Part shown: piece by piece, positions 9,847-19,737 of the stretch
How positions within the stretch are numbered: the stretch's first letter is position 1
Layout: the number at the start of each line of letters is the position of its first letter
From: Nocardioidaceae bacterium SCSIO 66511
GTDB taxonomy: Bacteria > Actinomycetota > Actinomycetes > Propionibacteriales > Nocardioidaceae
DNA length: 64,000 bases
Reading direction: 5' to 3'
Assembly (NCBI GenBank): GCA_023100825.1
Contig: CP095846.1
Location: 3,100,001 to 3,164,000 of the forward strand
Notes under the pieces: model-generated
Told to the model about the DNA's origin: nothing
What the model saw: only the letters and a program-made list of their open reading frames with translations
The model's database searches: none
Program-made: the position numbers and the translations under genes

Positions 9847-11241
9847 ATGTCGGAGATCGTGGGCTATGAGAGGCCCGTGACCAGCGACGACGCAGCGTTG
9901 TGGAAGGCCGCGACGACGATCGCGCGCACCCGCGCAGGGTCGCGCCTGGACCACCAGCGCTCGGCGTACCACGACCTCGTGCACTCGATCGCCTCGCTGG
10001 AGGAGTATCTCGCCCGAACCTCCGTCTCGCGGCTCGACGAACCGGCCGTTGCCAACCTCGTGCTCGCGCTGTGCGGGGTCTCGGAGGCGCTCGGGGAGCT
10101 ACACCTGTACGACCGTGCCGTCGCGTGGACGGACCGGATGGAGGCGGTCGTCGAGCAGCACCGCTGCATGCCGGCCACGATCGCACCGGCGACCCGGCGG
10201 GCCGACGCACTGTGGGAGCTCGCGTGCTCGGAGCGGGTACGCGGTGGTCGAGACGCCGCTCAGCCGTGGTTCGAACAGGCCCGTGCGGCGTACGTCGTGG
10301 CGGCCGCCAAGGCGAGCGAGACCCCGCCGAACGCCCACCTCACGCGCGAGCTCGCGGCGATCGCCTGCGCTTGCGAGGTCATGAACGGGCGCTGGCACCC
10401 CGATACGCGCAACGTGCTCGAGGATGCCCTGGAACTCCAGCGGCGCGCGCCGCGCGGGTACGGGCGGCACCTGCGACTCGCCGCATCGATGCTCGCGTAC
10501 GAAGAAGGTCGCGAGGCGGACGCCGCGGCGACGATCGCGCGGGCGGCCGACCGGGTCGACTGGGACGGGCTCGGCTCCACCGACCTGGTGATCCTGATGG
10601 AGCACGCGGCGATGAGCGCGCCGACGATGCTCGAGAGCGAATCTCCGACGCGTACCCTCGTTCGCCGTCTGGTCGACGACTGGCACCGCCGGGCGAGCGC
10701 CGATCGCGATGCGTACGACGAGCAGCTCGCGGACGAACGCGCTCGGGTGCGTGCGCGCGTACCCGAGCCGGACATCGACCCGCTCACCGGCGTCGGCAAC
10801 CGCCGAGCCGTCGACGCGGGATTCGCGCTGCTGCTCTCGCGGGCGCGTACGGGAGTCGGCGGGTTCAGCGTCGCGTACGTCGACATCGACGACTTCACGA
10901 TCATCAACGGACAGCACGGTCATCGCGAGGGTGACGCGGTGTTGCGCCGGATCGCGGCCGCGCTGCGGTCGGCATTCGGTCGCGAGGCGGTCGTCGCGCG
11001 GTTCGGCGGCGACGAGTTCGTCGTACTCGTACCCGACCAGACGCCCGCGCAAGTCGAGAGCACGCTGGCGCCGCTGACCCGAACGAGGGCGGCTGGTACC
11101 GACTTCGAGATCACCCTCACGATCGGCGTCGCTCGCGCGAGCTCGACCTCGACGGTCACCGACGTACTCGCGGCCGCCGATCTCGCGATGATCGACGGCA
11201 AACGCGCCGGCAAGGCGCAGATCGTCGTCGTCGACGGCTGA
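9847..11241 (+). CDS. GGDEF-domain diguanylate cyclase
   Basis: A 464-aa protein making cyclic di-GMP from two GTP. The C-terminal GGDEF domain (about 305-464) has an intact active site RFGGDEF (GGDEF at 387-391). The RxxD inhibitory site five residues upstream is absent, so classical product inhibition is not expected. The N-terminal 300 residues look like an all-alpha, TPR-like sensor region with no membrane span, so the enzyme is probably cytosolic. The ATG at 9847 is preceded by AAGGGG. Divergent from phoH; ends at a long hairpin. Confidence 0.9.
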   Translation: MSEIVGYERPVTSDDAALWKAATTIARTRAGSRLDHQRSAYHDLVHSIASLEEYLARTSVSRLDEPAVANLVLALCGVSEALGELHLYDRAVAWTDRMEAVVEQHRCMPATIAPATRRADALWELACSERVRGGRDAAQPWFEQARAAYVVAAAKASETPPNAHLTRELAAIACACEVMNGRWHPDTRNVLEDALELQRRAPRGYGRHLRLAASMLAYEEGREADAAATIARAADRVDWDGLGSTDLVILMEHAAMSAPTMLESESPTRTLVRRLVDDWHRRASADRDAYDEQLADERARVRARVPEPDIDPLTGVGNRRAVDAGFALLLSRARTGVGGFSVAYVDIDDFTIINGQHGHREGDAVLRRIAAALRSAFGREAVVARFGGDEFVVLVPDQTPAQVESTLAPLTRTRAAGTDFEITLTIGVARASSTSTVTDVLAAADLAMIDGKRAGKAQIVVVDG

Positions 11242-11251
11242 GCCGCACCGG

Positions 11252-11309
11252 AGTTCGGCGCGTATTGCACCATCGCGCCGTGCGTCGATGGTGCAATTCG
11301 CGCCGAACT
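11252..11309. terminator. long hairpin between convergent genes
   Basis: Arms 11252-11274 and 11287-11309 are complementary over 23 bp with one mismatch, around a 12-base loop. It lies between the convergent GGDEF and Sua5 stops and probably serves both strands. No clear U-tract is present on either side. Confidence 0.7.
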
Positions 11310-11327
11310 TCCCCTCGCGGGCAGCCG

Positions 11328-11948
11328 CTACTCGAACCGCGCCGGATCGCCGGCCCCGCGGCGTACGACCTCCGGGTAGCCCTGCGACAGATCGACCACC
11401 GTCGTCGGCTCGACACCGCAGTCGCCGGAGTCGAGCACTGCGTCGACCTCGTGGTCGAGGCGCTCCTTGATCTCCCACCCCTGCGTCATCGGCTCGTCCT
11501 CGTCGGGCAGCAGCAGCGTGCTGGACAACAACGGCTCCCCCAACGCCTCCAGCAGTGCGCGTACGACCGTGTGGTCGGGAATGCGTACGCCGACCGTCTT
11601 CTTCTTCGGATGCAGCAACCGGCGCGGCACCTCATGTGTGGCCGGGAGGATGAACGTGTACTGGCCGGGCGTCGCCGAGCGCACTGCCCGGAAGATCGAG
11701 TTGTCGACGTGTACGTACTGCCCGAGCTGCGAGAAGTCGCGGCACACCAACGTGAAATGGTGCTTGTCGTCGAGTCGGCGGATCCGCCGGATGCGGTCCA
11801 GGCCGTCCTTGTTGCCCGGCTGGCAGCCGAGCGCGAAGCACGAGTCGGTCGGGTACGCGATCAGGCCGCCGCTGCGCACCAGATCGGTCGCCTGCCCGAT
11901 CGCGCGGGGCTGAGGATTCTCCGGGTGTACGTCGAAGTATCGCGCCAT
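11328..11948 (-). CDS. YrdC/Sua5/YciO-family protein (threonylcarbamoyl-AMP synthase-like)
   Basis: A 206-aa single YrdC domain. Members make threonylcarbamoyl-AMP from Thr, bicarbonate and ATP for the tRNA t6A modification, or are the less defined YciO type. Seen here are a GGLIAYPTDSCFALGC segment (about 27-42), KHHFTLVCRDFSQLGQYV and a basic HPKKKTVGVRIP loop. The pattern with KHHFTLVCRDF is nearer the YciO subgroup, so a true TsaC role is uncertain. It stands in front of dnaJ on the same strand, 58 bases downstream. Confidence 0.85.
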   Translation of the reverse strand: MARYFDVHPENPQPRAIGQATDLVRSGGLIAYPTDSCFALGCQPGNKDGLDRIRRIRRLDDKHHFTLVCRDFSQLGQYVHVDNSIFRAVRSATPGQYTFILPATHEVPRRLLHPKKKTVGVRIPDHTVVRALLEALGEPLLSSTLLLPDEDEPMTQGWEIKERLDHEVDAVLDSGDCGVEPTTVVDLSQGYPEVVRRGAGDPARFE

Positions 11949-12006
11949 GGCCCGACCTTAGTCGTGATCCCGCGTTGCGGTACGACGAACTCGCCGCGTC
12001 CGGCGC

Positions 12007-13158
12007 CTACCGTGCGCCGAAGGCGTCGCGAAGCCGACCGAAAACACCTTTGTGTGGTGGAGTCACAGTGCCGCGCGGCTTCTCCTCGTCGCGTACCTGC
12101 GCGAGCTTCTCGAGCAGCTCGCGCTGCTCGGTGTCGAGTTTGGTCGGCGTCTCCACGACGACCTGGACGATCAGGTCACCGCGCCCGCTGCGCCGCAGCC
12201 GAGGCACGCCGCGACCACGTACGACGACCTGCTCGCCGGACTGCGTACCCGACTCGATGTCGAGCGGCACCGTCTTGTCGACGTCTGCCGCGCCCGTCTC
12301 CGCCTCGAGAGTCGGCAGGTCGACGTGGGTGCCCAGCGCGGCTGCGGTCATCGGAACCGTCACGTCACACAGCAGGTCGTCACCGTCGCGGGTGAACAAC
12401 CCATGCTGCGCCACATCGATCTCGACATAGAGGTCGCCGGCGGGCCCACCGCCGGGTCCGACCTCACCCTCGCCGGAAAGCTGGACCCGCGTACCCGTGT
12501 CGACGCCGGCCGGGATCTTCACGTTGATCGTGCGGCGCGAGCGTACGCGCCCGTCACCCGCGCACTCGGGGCATGGATTCGGGATGACGCTGCCGTAGCC
12601 CTGGCAGGTCGGGCACGGTCGTGCGGTACGAATATCGCCCAGGAACGAGCGTTGTACGTGCTGCACCTCGCCGCGGCCGTGACAGGTCGTGCAGGTCACC
12701 GGCTCCGAACCTTCGGCGGCACCACTGCCCTCACAGGTCGTGCACACGACGGCCGTATCGACCTTGAGCTCCTTGCTGACGCCGAACGCCGCCTCCGCCA
12801 GCTCGACGTCCAGCCGCAGCAAGGCGTCCTGGCCACGGCGCATCCGCGCCCGCGGACCGCGCTGCGCGCCGCCCTGCTGCCCGAAGAAGGCGTCCATGAT
12901 GTCGCTGAACGAGAAGCCCTGCCCGAAGCCGCCGCCGGCCCCCGAGAGCGGATCGCCGCCCCGGTCGTACATCGCCCGCTTCTCGGGGTCGGAGAGGATC
13001 TCGTTGGCCGCAGTGACGAGCTTGAACTGCTCCTGCGTCTCCGGATCGGGATTGACGTCGGGATGCAGCTCACGCGCCTTACGGCGGTAGGCGCGCTTGA
13101 TCTCCTCGGGCGATGCGTCGCGTGATACGCCGAGGATCTCGTAGTAGTCGGGATTCAT
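12007..13158 (-). CDS. dnaJ: chaperone DnaJ
   Basis: Hsp40 co-chaperone that delivers unfolded proteins to DnaK and stimulates its ATPase. The 383-aa protein has a J domain with the HPD motif at 32-34, a Gly/Phe-rich linker (about 72-95), and four zinc-binding CxxC pairs (139/142, 156/159, 182/185, 196/199), followed by the C-terminal substrate-binding domains. It is the hrcA-linked copy (DnaJ2 type in actinobacteria), 36 bases downstream of hrcA and therefore under CIRCE control. Confidence 0.97.
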   Translation of the reverse strand: MNPDYYEILGVSRDASPEEIKRAYRRKARELHPDVNPDPETQEQFKLVTAANEILSDPEKRAMYDRGGDPLSGAGGGFGQGFSFSDIMDAFFGQQGGAQRGPRARMRRGQDALLRLDVELAEAAFGVSKELKVDTAVVCTTCEGSGAAEGSEPVTCTTCHGRGEVQHVQRSFLGDIRTARPCPTCQGYGSVIPNPCPECAGDGRVRSRRTINVKIPAGVDTGTRVQLSGEGEVGPGGGPAGDLYVEIDVAQHGLFTRDGDDLLCDVTVPMTAAALGTHVDLPTLEAETGAADVDKTVPLDIESGTQSGEQVVVRGRGVPRLRRSGRGDLIVQVVVETPTKLDTEQRELLEKLAQVRDEEKPRGTVTPPHKGVFGRLRDAFGAR

Positions 13159-13194
13159 GCCTGCCTGTCAGAGGATCGTGGTGGGAGGTACATG

Positions 13195-14217
13195 TCAGGT
13201 CTCGTTCAGAGTTCGACCGACATAGCGGGCGACCGCGCGTACGGACGCGATCGTCGCGGGGTAGTCCATGCGGGTGGGCCCCATGATGCCGAGATTCGCC
13301 AGCGGCTCGTCGTCACTGCCGTAACCGGTGGCCACCACGGAGGTCGTGGTGAGCTCCTCGTACGGAACCTCCGAGCCGATCCGTACGGTCAGCATGCTCG
13401 GTGAGGTCGCCTCGCCCAGCAACTTCAACAGTACGACGTGCTCCTCGAGCGCCTCGAGCACCGGGCGGATCGACGAGTCGAAGTCGGCGCCGAACTGCGC
13501 GAGGTTGGAGGTGCCGCCGACCGCGACCCGCTCATCGGCGCGCTCGTCGGAGAACGCCTCGGTGAGCGCGGTGACGACGAGGGTCACCATGCCGCGCTGG
13601 TCGGGGGCGAACTGCTCGACGATCTCGAGCAGCCGCTTCGAGGCCTCCGGCAGCCGTTGGCCGATCGTGGCGGACGCGACCCTCGTACGCAAGGTGGCGA
13701 GCAGGTCGTCGTCGAGCTCGGTCTCGAGCTCGACGATCCGCTGGTCGACGCGCCCGCTGCTGGTGATCAACACCAACAGAAGCCGCTGGTGCTCTACCTC
13801 GACGATCTCGACGTGGCGGACCGACGAGCGGGTCAGCGAGGGGTACTGGACGATCGCGATCTGATGCGTCAGCTGGGCGAGGATGCGTACGCTGCGCTGC
13901 ACGACGTCGTCGACGTCGACGGCGCCGTCGAGGAACGTCTCGATCGCGCGCCGCTCGGGCGTCGAGAGGCTCCGGACGGCCGCGAGCCGGTCGACGAACA
14001 GGCGGTAGCCCTTGTCGGTGGGGATCCGACCGGCGCTGGTATGCGGCTGCGCGATGAAGCCGTCCTCCTCCAGCGCGGCCATGTCGTTACGAACGGTCGC
14101 CGGGGACACACCGAGTCCGTGCCGTTCGACGAGGGATCGCGACCCGACCGGCTCCTGGGTGGAGACGTAGTCCTCGACGATGGCACGTAGCACCGAGAGC
14201 TTGCGCTCGTCGAGCAT
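13195..14217 (-). CDS. hrcA: heat-inducible transcription repressor HrcA
   Basis: HrcA represses class I heat-shock genes by binding CIRCE. The ATG at 14217 gives 340 aa beginning [18 protein letters not shown], the standard start, with AGGAG just upstream; an in-frame extension to 14268 would read through the operator and is rejected. The N-terminal winged helix contains [16 protein letters not shown], and the C-terminal ligand domain is complete. A CIRCE element lies 41 bases upstream, so autoregulation is expected. Confidence 0.97.
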   Translation of the reverse strand: MLDERKLSVLRAIVEDYVSTQEPVGSRSLVERHGLGVSPATVRNDMAALEEDGFIAQPHTSAGRIPTDKGYRLFVDRLAAVRSLSTPERRAIETFLDGAVDVDDVVQRSVRILAQLTHQIAIVQYPSLTRSSVRHVEIVEVEHQRLLLVLITSSGRVDQRIVELETELDDDLLATLRTRVASATIGQRLPEASKRLLEIVEQFAPDQRGMVTLVVTALTEAFSDERADERVAVGGTSNLAQFGADFDSSIRPVLEALEEHVVLLKLLGEATSPSMLTVRIGSEVPYEELTTTSVVATGYGSDDEPLANLGIMGPTRMDYPATIASVRAVARYVGRTLNET

Positions 14218-14257
14218 TCGTACTCCTCTCGTCGGGTTTCGGGTGCCGTGACCCGGG

Positions 14258-14284
14258 TTGGCACTCACTACCGCCGAGTGCCAG
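14258..14284. promoter_or_regulatory. CIRCE operator for HrcA
   Basis: TTGGCACTC, nine bases, GAGTGCCAG: the classic CIRCE spacing, with a perfect 8-bp palindrome core. It differs from the TTAGCACTC-N9-GAGTGCTAA consensus at three positions that keep the symmetry. A TAGACT -10-like box for hrcA (minus strand) overlaps its edge at 14283-14288. It also lies within 11 bases of the divergent GTG start at 14295. Confidence 0.9.
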
Positions 14285-14294
14285 TCTACTGATT

Positions 14295-15038
14295 GTGCCT
14301 ATCACTCTCACGTCGCACGGCTGGACCCAGCTCGGGCCGCATTCGTACGCCCGCCGTTACGAGCCCTACGACATCACGATCGGGCTCGTCATGGGCTCCG
14401 ACAACCTGCTGGTCGTCGACACCCGCGCGAGCGTATCGGAGGGCGAACAGCTGCTGTCGGACATCCGTACGCTCACCGACAAGCCGATCGCCGGTGTCGT
14501 CAACACCCATTCGCATTTCGACCACGTACAGGGCAACGACGCCTTCGCGGACTCGCCGGTGATCGCGCACGAGTCGTTGGACGGGTCCGACATCACGCTG
14601 TCGTCGGCATGGTCGATCGATCTCGGTGACTGCCTCGTCGAGGTGGTGCACCCGGGTCCTGCGCACACCGGCGGCGACACCGTGGTCAAGATCGTGCCCG
14701 ACCGCGTGGCGTACGTCGGCGACCTAGTCGAAGAGTCGGGTCCGCCGGTGTACGGCGACGACTCGTACCCGCTCGAATGGGGCAACGCGCTCGACTTCGT
14801 CGTCGGCCTCTGCGAGCCGGAGGCGACGATCGTGCCCGGACACGGCGATGCCGTCGACCGCGACTTCGTGCAGGAGCAGCGCCAGACCATCGTCGACGTC
14901 GCGAACCAGATCCGCGCCGCCGCAGCCGCCGGCCAGTCCGTCGACGACGCGCTGGCGCAGGAGTGGCCGCTCAGTGCGGAGTCGGTCACACAGGCACTAC
15001 GGCGTGGCTTCGAGCAGTTGGGGGTCGCGACGCCCTAG
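14295..15038 (+). CDS. metallo-beta-lactamase-fold hydrolase
   Basis: A 247-aa MBL-fold protein. The metal-binding HSHFDH motif is at 72-77, with later ligands in the GDLVE and PGHGD regions (the latter near residue 180). Substrate is not evident; the plan is that of general MBL hydrolases rather than a glyoxalase II or RNase. The GTG start at 14295 puts the promoter beside or within the CIRCE element, so its expression may also respond to HrcA. The next gene, DUF3097, starts 11 bases after the stop and is likely co-transcribed. Confidence 0.85.
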   Translation: MPITLTSHGWTQLGPHSYARRYEPYDITIGLVMGSDNLLVVDTRASVSEGEQLLSDIRTLTDKPIAGVVNTHSHFDHVQGNDAFADSPVIAHESLDGSDITLSSAWSIDLGDCLVEVVHPGPAHTGGDTVVKIVPDRVAYVGDLVEESGPPVYGDDSYPLEWGNALDFVVGLCEPEATIVPGHGDAVDRDFVQEQRQTIVDVANQIRAAAAAGQSVDDALAQEWPLSAESVTQALRRGFEQLGVATP

Positions 15039-15049
15039 GGTCGTTCGTC

Positions 15050-15898
15050 GTGACGTACGACAGGTATGGCTCCGATGTGTTGTCCGGTGACTGGCGTGCG
15101 CCGAAGGGCGGCCGCGCGCAGCCTGCGGAGGCCTCGCTCGACCTGGTCGTAGAGGAGGTCACCACCGACTTCTGCGGTGCGATCGTGCGTGTCGACCGCG
15201 ACCTCGACACGGTCGAGCTCGAAGACCGCAAGGGCAAACGGCGGACGTTCCCGCTCGGGCCCGGGTTCCTACTCGAGGGCAGGCCGGTGATCCTGCACGC
15301 ACCCGTACGCAAGGGGCCCGGGCGTGCCACCCACACTGCCTCCGGTTCGGTCGCCGTGCACGGGGCGAAGGCACGCGTCGCGCGCGCCAGTCGGATCTAC
15401 GTCGAAGGCCGCCACGACGCCGAGCTGGTCGAGAAGGTCTGGGGCGACGACCTGCGTATCGAGGGCATCGCCGTCGAGTACCTAGAGGGCGTCGACGAGC
15501 TCGGCGAACATCTGCGCGCATTCGGGCCGGCACCCGGGCGTACGGTCGGCGTGCTCGTCGACCACCTCGTGCCCGGGTCGAAGGAGAGCCGCATCGCGGC
15601 CAATGTCGCCAAGAGTCCGCTCGGCAAGCATGTGCTGATCGTCGGGCACCCGTACGTCGACATCTGGCAGGCGGTCAAACCGCAACGCGTCGGCCTCGAG
15701 CGCTGGCCGACGGTGCCGCGCAACGTGCCGTGGAAGCACGGCATCTGCCAGGCGCTCGGCTGGCCGCACCGTACGCAGGCCGACGTCGCGCACGCGTGGA
15801 AACGCATCCTCGGCCGCGTCGAGTCGTACGCCGACCTCGAGCCGGCGCTGCTCGGCCGGGTCGAGGAGCTGATCGACTTCGTCACCGGCGACCGCTGA
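15050..15898 (+). CDS. DUF3097 protein
   Basis: A 282-aa actinobacterial DUF3097 protein of unknown function. The N-terminus (VTYDRYGSDVLSGDW) is typical, and the central part has a Toprim-like feel: SRIYVEGRHDAELVEKVWG (about 110-128), then VGVLVDHLVPGSKESRI with acidic residues. A DNA or RNA transaction role is therefore possible but inferred. The GTG at 15050 is chosen because family members begin at this motif. Co-directional with the MBL gene. Confidence 0.8.
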   Translation: MTYDRYGSDVLSGDWRAPKGGRAQPAEASLDLVVEEVTTDFCGAIVRVDRDLDTVELEDRKGKRRTFPLGPGFLLEGRPVILHAPVRKGPGRATHTASGSVAVHGAKARVARASRIYVEGRHDAELVEKVWGDDLRIEGIAVEYLEGVDELGEHLRAFGPAPGRTVGVLVDHLVPGSKESRIAANVAKSPLGKHVLIVGHPYVDIWQAVKPQRVGLERWPTVPRNVPWKHGICQALGWPHRTQADVAHAWKRILGRVESYADLEPALLGRVEELIDFVTGDR

Positions 15899-15914
15899 CA
15901 CGCGAGAAGTCTCA

Positions 15915-16001
15915 CGCTGACAAGCGAGTTCTGCACCACCGAGCCGCGACTTCTGCACCACAAAAGTCGCGGCTCGGTGGTGCAGAACTCACGTGTCAGC
16001 G
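15915..16001. terminator. very long hairpin between convergent genes
   Basis: Arms of 38 bases (15915-15952 and 15964-16001) pair perfectly except for a 3-base internal bulge, around an 11-base loop. The right arm touches the stop codon of the ABC ATPase at 16002. It separates convergent DUF3097 and the ABC operon. There is no U-tract, and the stem is far longer than an ordinary intrinsic terminator. Confidence 0.7.
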
Positions 16002-16769
16002 TCAGTCGGCGTTGGTGGGGTCGAGTACGCGGCGCAGGAACGCCCTCGTACGCTCCTGCTGCGGATCGCCGATCACCTGCGCTGGCGGGCCTTCCTCCAC
16101 GATGACGCCGCCGTCCATGAACACGACGCGATCTGCCACCTCGCGGGCGAACGCCATCTCGTGGGTGACGACGATCATCGTCATGCCTTCCTCAGCGAGG
16201 CGGCGCATGACCGACAGCACCTCGCCGACCAGCTCCGGGTCGAGCGCGGACGTCGGCTCGTCGAACAGCATCAGCTGCGGCTCCATCGACAGAGCCCGCG
16301 CGATCGCCACCCGCTGCTGCTGACCACCCGACAGCTGCGACGGGTACTGATCGACCTTCTCGCTCAGACCGACCCGCTCCAGGTTCTCGCGCGCGATCCG
16401 CTCCGCTTCCTCGGACTTACGTCGCAGCACCGTCTCCTGGGCGATGGTGCAGTTCGCGAGCACTCGCTTGTGCGGAAACAGGTTGAACTGCTGGAACACC
16501 ATGCCGATATGACGCCTCGCGCCGTCGATGTCGCAGTCGCGGTCGGTGATGTCAGTGCCCCGTACGAACACCGTGCCGGACTCGGGTTGCTCCAGCAGGT
16601 TGATGCAACGCAGGAAGGTCGACTTGCCCGATCCCGAAGCGCCGATCACGCAGACGACCTCGCCCCTTCGTACGGAGAAGTCGATGCCGCGCAGCACATG
16701 GTTGTCGCCGAACGACTTGTGCAGGTCAGTGACCTCGACGACGGCGTCAGTGGTCGAAACGGCGGACAT
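16002..16769 (-). CDS. polar amino-acid ABC transporter ATPase (GlnQ/HisP type)
   Basis: A 255-aa ATPase powering amino-acid import. Walker A is GASGSGKS (43-50); the signature LSGGQQQR and the Walker B region [12 protein letters not shown] follow. The ATG at 16769 is preceded by GGAGG with a 7-base spacer, which decides the start against the GTG at 16775. It overlaps the permease 3' end by 23 bases. Third gene of binding protein, permease, ATPase. Confidence 0.93.
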   Translation of the reverse strand: MSAVSTTDAVVEVTDLHKSFGDNHVLRGIDFSVRRGEVVCVIGASGSGKSTFLRCINLLEQPESGTVFVRGTDITDRDCDIDGARRHIGMVFQQFNLFPHKRVLANCTIAQETVLRRKSEEAERIARENLERVGLSEKVDQYPSQLSGGQQQRVAIARALSMEPQLMLFDEPTSALDPELVGEVLSVMRRLAEEGMTMIVVTHEMAFAREVADRVVFMDGGVIVEEGPPAQVIGDPQQERTRAFLRRVLDPTNAD

Positions 16770-17586
16770 TCGCACCTCCGGTACGTGCCTCGAGCCGGCG
16801 TACGAGGTACGACAGCGGGACGGTGATGATCAGGTACGCGAATCCGGCGACCACCAACGGCGTCAGGTTCAGGGTCGTGTTGGCGAGCTCGCGACCGAGC
16901 TTCGTCAGGTCGTAGTACGCGGCCGAGAACCCGACTACGTAGATCAGCGAGGAGTCCTTGACCAGCAGGATCAGCTCGTTGGTCAGCGGCGGCAGCATCG
17001 TCCGGAACGCCTGCGGCAGCACGATCTTGCGCGTCGCCTGCGCCGAGGTCATGCCGAGCGTTCGCGCGGCCTCGGTCTGCCCGCGAGGCACGGCCTCGAT
17101 ACCGCCGCGGATCGTCTCGGCCATGTACGCGCTGCCGACGATGCCGAGAGAGAGCCAGGCGACACCGTAGGGATCGAACGGAACGGTGAGCCCGTCGAAC
17201 GCGATCGGCAGCAAGGCGAGGACCATGAAGACGACCAGGGTGGGAAGCCCGCGGAAGAACTCGACGTACGCCGCCGCGATCCAGCGGTAGGGCCCGACCG
17301 ACGACAGCCGCATCAGGGCCAGCAATGTACCGCCCGCCAGCCCGAGTACGAACCCTCCGAGCGAGTACTCGATCGTCTTCAGGAGAGCGTCCCAGAGACC
17401 TTGCTGGAAGGTCGTCTTCATGTAGTCCGGGTTGAAGAAGACGTCGACGATCTTGCCCCAGTTCGCCGCGAAGGCGGCGACGAGGACGATCGCAACCAGC
17501 AGAGCGTACTGAGCGATGCGGATGCGCTGTGCCCGCTTGCGCGGGCTCAGTCTTGGTTTGGGCTCCGCGGTGGTCGTATCAGCCAT
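16747..17586 (-). CDS. polar amino-acid ABC transporter permease
   Basis: A 279-aa HisM/GlnP-family inner-membrane permease. After a basic N-terminus, hydrophobic spans begin near residue 25, and the conserved EAA loop is seen as [21 protein letters not shown] (about 175-195). It is slightly longer than the family norm at the N-terminus. The start codon overlaps the stop of the binding-protein gene by 8 bases. One permease only, so it probably forms a homodimer. Exact amino acid unknown. Confidence 0.93.
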   Translation of the reverse strand: MADTTTAEPKPRLSPRKRAQRIRIAQYALLVAIVLVAAFAANWGKIVDVFFNPDYMKTTFQQGLWDALLKTIEYSLGGFVLGLAGGTLLALMRLSSVGPYRWIAAAYVEFFRGLPTLVVFMVLALLPIAFDGLTVPFDPYGVAWLSLGIVGSAYMAETIRGGIEAVPRGQTEAARTLGMTSAQATRKIVLPQAFRTMLPPLTNELILLVKDSSLIYVVGFSAAYYDLTKLGRELANTTLNLTPLVVAGFAYLIITVPLSYLVRRLEARTGGANVRRFDH

Positions 17587-18415
17587 CGGAGTTCGCGCCC
17601 GGCGTCGTACCGAACCACTCCTTGTAGATCTTGTCGTACTCGCCGTCCTTCTTCGCCTTGGCGAGCAGTTCGTTGAACCGATCGACCAGCTTCTCGGCGT
17701 TGGCATCGCCCTTCTCGGCCGGGAACCCGTACTGCTCGCCGGTGTCGAACTCCGCCGCCACCTTGACGTCGTCGTTCTGCTTGGCGAAATCGGTCAGCAC
17801 TGTGTTGTCGTTGATCGAGGCGTCGACCTTGCCCGTCTTCACTCCGTTGAACTCCGAGATCGAGTCGTCGAAGACGATCATCTCGTAGCCGTTCGCGTCG
17901 GCCTCCCCCTCCGCGTACTCCTGACCTGTTGTGTCGGTCTGCACGCCGAGCTTCTTCCCGTCGAGATCGGCCAGGCTCTCGACCGACGAATCGGCCGGTA
18001 CGAGCAGCGCTTGGGTGGCGTCGAAGTACGGATCGGAGATGAGCAGTGCATCAGCGCGCTCGTCGGTGATCGTCATGGCGCCCATGCCGATGTCGCACTT
18101 CTTCGACGCGAACACCGCGCCGGACATGATCTGCTCCCAGGCGATGTCGACGACCTCCATGTCGACGTCGAGGTCCTTCGCCAGCAGGTCGAGCATGTCG
18201 ACGTCGAACCCGACCACCTCACCGCTGTCGTCGCGGAACTGGAACGGTTGGTACGGCAGGTGGGTGCAGACCGTCAGCTTGCCCTCGCTGACCAGTTCGA
18301 TGCCCTTCGCGGTGCCGCCTTCGTCGTCACCACCGCAGGCGCTCAAGGTGAAAACGGCGCTCAGGGCGGCGGCCGCGGCCGCCAGTCTGCGGACTCGTCG
18401 CACGGGCGAACTCAT
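17579..18415 (-). CDS. amino-acid ABC transporter substrate-binding lipoprotein (SBP family 3)
   Basis: A 278-aa extracytoplasmic receptor. The signal peptide ends in lipobox LSAC (Cys27). The family 3 pattern is clear: GKLTVCTHLPYQPFQFRD near residue 45, VGFDVDMLDLLAKDL, and SVESLADLDGKKLGVQTDTT. I start at the ATG at 18415, preceded by AGGAGACC, in preference to a longer reading. The Arg/Lys-containing ligand pocket suggests a polar amino acid but does not settle which. First gene of the operon. Confidence 0.93.
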   Translation of the reverse strand: MSSPVRRVRRLAAAAAALSAVFTLSACGGDDEGGTAKGIELVSEGKLTVCTHLPYQPFQFRDDSGEVVGFDVDMLDLLAKDLDVDMEVVDIAWEQIMSGAVFASKKCDIGMGAMTITDERADALLISDPYFDATQALLVPADSSVESLADLDGKKLGVQTDTTGQEYAEGEADANGYEMIVFDDSISEFNGVKTGKVDASINDNTVLTDFAKQNDDVKVAAEFDTGEQYGFPAEKGDANAEKLVDRFNELLAKAKKDGEYDKIYKEWFGTTPGANSDG

Positions 18416-18500
18416 GAGGGTCTCCTCGCAAGTAGGTTGATGCCGGGTGTCGATAGTGTCCCGCAGCGTACGCCCACAGCCACCCGACGGCATCTGCGTT

Positions 18501-19712
18501 TCACGGTGTGAGCCGGTGCACTACGGCATCGGCGAGCAACCGGCCGCGTCGGGTGAGGATCAAGAAGCCGTCGTCCTGTACGACGAGCCCGTCGGAGACA
18601 AGACCAGGAACCGCAGCCGCTCCCGAGCTGTCGAGTACGTCGACCGCCAGCCCGTCGCGCAGCCTCGACTCCAGCAGGACGCGTTCGATCCGTCGGGTGT
18701 CGTCGTCGAGGACCTCACGGGCATGCGCCGGCGTACGCCGACCCGCGAGGCGCTGTGCGTACGCCGCCGGATGCTTGACGTTCCACCAGCGCACTCCCCC
18801 GATGTGGCTGTGTGCTCCGGGCCCGAACCCCCACCAGTTCGCGCCGGTCCAGTACAGCTCGTTGTGGCGGCAGCGCGCGGCCGGCGTACGCGCCCAGTTC
18901 GAGAGCTCGTACCAGCTCATGCCCGCGTCCGACAGGATCTCGTCGGCGAGCACGTACTTGTCTGCCATCTCGTCATCGTCGGGAGCCGCCATCTCGCCGC
19001 GCGCGACCTGCCGTGCGAGCGCCGTGCCCTCCTCGACGATCAGGGCGTACGCACTCACGTGATCGGGCGCCAAGCCCACCGCATAGTCGAGGCTCGCCTG
19101 CCAGTCGGCGATCGACTCGCCAGGTGTGCCGTAGATCAGGTCGACGCTGAGTTGTTCGAAACCCGCATCTCGTGCTGCCGCTACGACTTCCGGTACGCGC
19201 GCGGCATCGTGCGTACGGTCGAGCGTCGCGAGTACGTGCGGCACCGCCGACTGCACCCCGAACGAGATGCGGTTGATTCCACCAGAACGCAGCCGGGCAA
19301 GGGACTTCGCGTCCACGCTGTCCGGGTTTGCCTCCGTCGTCACCTCGGCCCCGGCAGCGAGCCCGTACGTTGCGTCGATCCGTTCGAGGATGCTGGGCAG
19401 CGCGCCGTCGGGCAGCAACGTCGGTGTGCCGCCGCCGAAGAACACGGTCGACACCGGCGGCAGATCGGACCCGAGCACGCGCGCCGAGAGCGCGATCTCG
19501 CCCATCACCAGGTCGGCGTACGTCTCCCGCGACGCACCGCTGCCCAGCTCGGACGCCGTATAGGTGTTGAAGTCGCAGTAGCCACACCGGGTCGCGCAGA
19601 ACGGCACGTGAACGTACACACCGAACGCCTCGTCGTGCAACGACGACAACGCTGCCTTGGGCAGAGCGCCGTCGTCGGGCACGGGGTCGCCGTCGGGAAG
19701 GGTGGATGGCAC
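18501..19712 (-). CDS. hemW: radical SAM heme chaperone HemW
   Basis: A 403-aa HemN-like protein; HemW inserts heme into client proteins and is not a coproporphyrinogen oxidase. The radical SAM cluster CATRCGYC gives Cys39, Cys43, Cys46, and the VHVPFC start of the motif is intact. FFGGGTPTLLP and SFGVQS follow at family positions. The extra HemN-type cysteine before this cluster is absent, supporting HemW. The fatty acyl-CoA ligase stop is 25 bases upstream of its start, so co-transcription is likely. Confidence 0.93.
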   Translation of the reverse strand: MPSTLPDGDPVPDDGALPKAALSSLHDEAFGVYVHVPFCATRCGYCDFNTYTASELGSGASRETYADLVMGEIALSARVLGSDLPPVSTVFFGGGTPTLLPDGALPSILERIDATYGLAAGAEVTTEANPDSVDAKSLARLRSGGINRISFGVQSAVPHVLATLDRTHDAARVPEVVAAARDAGFEQLSVDLIYGTPGESIADWQASLDYAVGLAPDHVSAYALIVEEGTALARQVARGEMAAPDDDEMADKYVLADEILSDAGMSWYELSNWARTPAARCRHNELYWTGANWWGFGPGAHSHIGGVRWWNVKHPAAYAQRLAGRRTPAHAREVLDDDTRRIERVLLESRLRDGLAVDVLDSSGAAAVPGLVSDGLVVQDDGFLILTRRGRLLADAVVHRLTP

Positions 19713-19737
19713 CCTTCGATTGTCTCAACCGGCTCCA

